From contig CADBUK010000019.1 of NCBI GenBank assembly GCA_902797915.1, positions 1-7,959 on the forward strand: a DNA stretch of 7,959 nucleotides. Direction: 5' to 3'. This document shows positions 7,043 to 7,959 of this stretch, piece after piece; the first letter of the stretch is position 1; each line of letters begins with the position of its first letter. The DNA comes from Oscillospiraceae bacterium (lineage in GTDB: Bacteria > Bacillota > Clostridia > Oscillospirales > Acutalibacteraceae). The notes beneath the pieces are model-generated. The model worked only from the letters and a program-made list of their open reading frames with translations. It did not search any database and was not told the DNA's origin. A program made the position numbers and the translations under genes.

Positions 7043-7309
7043 TTATTCCTCTAAAATTCCCGCGTTTCTGATAATTTCAAGAACCTCTTTAACGTCAGCC
7101 CTGATTACCTCCTCGGAGGCGTCGTATTTCTGCAGCATTGCGGCAACAATACTGTCCTCCGTCTGCTCCGTCTGAAGCAGGGTAAAAATAAAGTTAGCGG
7201 TGGGGTTATTGCTGATAATCCCGTTAAAGTTTTTTGCAAGCTTGCCCGTAGCAATGGCAAAGTCCTTGCCGTCAATATTGCCGAGCATTATATCCTTGTT
7301 AAGTTTCAT
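7043..7309 (-). CDS. PqqD family protein (RiPP-recognition-element-like)
   Basis: An 88-residue protein with the PqqD (PF05402) pattern. A beta-rich N-terminal half (GKDFAIATGKLAKNFNGII, about 14-32) is followed by NNPTANFIFTLLQ (34-46), equivalent to the 'ln.ta..iw.ll' segment. Next is an acidic helix turn (TEQTEDSIVAAMLQKYD, 47-63) and a final helix, ADVKEVLEIIRNAGILEE (71-88). PqqD-type proteins bind the leader of a ribosomally made peptide and present it to a modifying enzyme; in PQQ synthesis they partner a radical SAM protein. Here the immediate partner is an NTP_transf_5-type protein 1 nt downstream, and no precursor peptide is seen, so the function is unknown. ATG at 7309 is backed by AGGAG 8 nt upstream and overlaps the preceding gene by 11 nt. 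Confidence 0.82.
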   Translation of the reverse strand: MKLNKDIMLGNIDGKDFAIATGKLAKNFNGIISNNPTANFIFTLLQTEQTEDSIVAAMLQKYDASEEVIRADVKEVLEIIRNAGILEE

Positions 7310-7811
7310 AGCTATATCTCCTGAGCTGAATTTCTTTTTTCATTAAATCAAGCGATTCCTTGCCCGTTAAATGCTCTATTGAAAGTTCAATACAAGCAAG
7401 CGCCGCCCATTCGCGTGTAATTTCCTTTTCAACCGCATAGGAATTATTATAATACTTTAAGCCAAGCGCCTTAGCGGCGTCATATATTTCCTCATCGGCT
7501 TCACATATTCTAGCACTGCAAAATGCAATTGCGCTGCGGTAGCGTGTTGCTAACTTTTCGGGCAAAACCTCATCCTGCTCTATAACGCAGAAGCTAACTT
7601 TATTACAGGCGCGTATTGCGTCCAACTTATGCCCCGCTTTTGCGCAGTGAAGATATATTTTGCCATTTTTATAAACATAATTTACCGGCACGGTGTATGG
7701 ATAACCCTCATCGCCGAGCACGGCAAGCACGCCCGTTTTTCCGTTTTCAAGAACGGCAACTGCTTCATCATAAGCCAATTGCTGATTTTTACGCCGCATT
7801 TCTCTGAACAT
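7299..7811 (-). CDS. Pyridoxamine 5'-phosphate oxidase-related, NimA-like flavin split-barrel protein
   Basis: A 170-residue protein of the flavin-binding split-barrel superfamily, closest in style to the NimA / Pyridox_ox_2 (PF12900) group. It opens with the group's MRRKNQQL (5-12), then has a short helix with EAVAVLENGKTGVLAVLGDEGYPYTVPVNYVY (16-47), where relatives bind FMN. LHCAKAGHKLDAI (54-66) is the position of the conserved histidine region (His55) of Nim-type proteins. Members may reduce nitro compounds or other small substrates; true PdxH activity is unlikely because the protein is short and lacks the PdxH C-terminal signature. ATG at 7811 has AGGAG 6 nt upstream. The gene begins 25 nt after the partial acetyltransferase gene and overlaps the PqqD gene by 11 nt. 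The call is good at family level; the substrate is unknown. Confidence 0.85.
   Translation of the reverse strand: MFREMRRKNQQLAYDEAVAVLENGKTGVLAVLGDEGYPYTVPVNYVYKNGKIYLHCAKAGHKLDAIRACNKVSFCVIEQDEVLPEKLATRYRSAIAFCSARICEADEEIYDAAKALGLKYYNNSYAVEKEITREWAALACIELSIEHLTGKESLDLMKKEIQLRRYSYET
7318..7322 (-). promoter_or_regulatory. Ribosome binding site (AGGAG) of the PqqD-family gene, inside the NimA-like gene
   Basis: AGGAG on the minus strand lies 8 nt before the ATG at 7309, within the coding sequence of the preceding gene. It supports the start that creates the 11-nt overlap. Confidence 0.7.
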
Positions 7812-7817
7812 TTTTGT

Positions 7818-7822
7818 CTCCT
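7818..7822 (-). promoter_or_regulatory. Ribosome binding site (AGGAG) of the NimA-like gene
   Basis: AGGAG on the minus strand lies 6 nt before the ATG at 7811, in the 25-nt gap after the preceding stop. No promoter or terminator fits in this gap, so the gene probably continues a transcript from the right edge. Confidence 0.7.
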
Positions 7823-7836
7823 AAAGCGTTCAATAT

Positions 7837-7959
7837 TTATTTTATCTTCTCAACAAGCTTTAAAAATCGCGCTTCGTTCATCTGTTCGTTTCCGATATAT
7901 TCGCCGTTATAAAACAGCGCGTATGTTGTAATAGGAGTCGGCGCGGACTGAGCCTCTTC
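7837..7959 (-). CDS. C-terminal 40 residues of a probable GNAT acetyltransferase with YoaP-type tail (runs off right edge)
   Basis: A frame open from the right edge of the window ends at TAA (7839-7837) and gives 40 residues. It includes SAPTPITTYALFYNGEY followed by IGNEQMNEARFLKL. The run 'aP.P.tTY.lFYNGe....e.m.e..F.kl' matches what I know of the YoaP-like C-terminal domain (PF14268) found behind GNAT N-acetyltransferase domains in Bacillota. The acetyltransferase domain itself would lie outside the window, so this is a family call from the tail alone. The stop lies 25 nt before the NimA-like gene, whose AGGAG fits in the gap, so the genes may be co-transcribed. Confidence 0.6.
   Translation of the reverse strand, partial: EEAQSAPTPITTYALFYNGEYIGNEQMNEARFLKLVEKIK

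Noticed and set aside
7299..7811. Reading the split-barrel protein as PdxH
   Set aside because: It is too short, starts with the MRRK motif of the NimA-like group and lacks the PdxH C-terminal signature.
7812..7836. Search for a small precursor peptide gene upstream of the PqqD pair
   Set aside because: The 25-nt gap and the gene overlaps leave no room for one in the window; a precursor, if any, must lie elsewhere.
1..7959. CRISPR arrays, tRNA or rRNA genes, insertion sequences, prophage or attachment sites
   Set aside because: Both strands were read; no regular repeats, tRNA-like folds, transposase motifs or flanking inverted repeats were seen, and the gene packing leaves little space for them.

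Overview
The window reads as chromosomal DNA of a low-to-moderate-GC member of the Bacillota, most likely class Clostridia (Oscillospiraceae/Ruminococcaceae-like). The evidence is the Clostridia-style LepA sequence, the MscL with a C-terminal zinc ribbon, the TrmN6-RsmI gene pair (compare yabB and yabC/rsmI of Bacillus), a COG1313 radical SAM protein, and strong AGGAG Shine-Dalgarno sites throughout. The taxonomic call is inference from protein style only. Every supported gene lies on the minus strand, so transcription runs from high to low coordinates.

Right part (7959 to 5899): the C-terminal end of a probable GNAT acetyltransferase with a YoaP-type tail is followed by a NimA-like flavin split-barrel protein. 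Then comes a PqqD-family protein (a RiPP-recognition-type fold) and an NTP_transf_5-type nucleotidyltransferase. The last three are joined by an 11-nt overlap and a 1-nt gap. The PqqD plus nucleotidyltransferase pair is the least understood and most interesting part of the window.

Middle part (5896 to 1652): lepA (elongation factor 4), a TrmN6-type tRNA adenine methyltransferase, rsmI (16S rRNA C1402 2'-O-methyltransferase) and a PflX-like COG1313 radical SAM enzyme follow with gaps of +2, +2, -4 and -4 nt. Together with the three genes before them they form one tightly packed probable operon, mainly concerned with ribosome and tRNA function.

Left part (1654 to 1): mscL has its own convincing promoter, embedded in the stop codon and 3' end of the radical SAM gene, and is followed by a good intrinsic terminator. 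Directly after the terminator's U-tract is the Shine-Dalgarno of an alpha/beta hydrolase of the monoacylglycerol-lipase/lysophospholipase type. The 5' end of an unidentified gene follows and runs off the window.

No RNA genes, CRISPR arrays, mobile elements or long repeats were seen. No gap between genes exceeds about 100 bases, so there are no long uncharacterised intergenic stretches.
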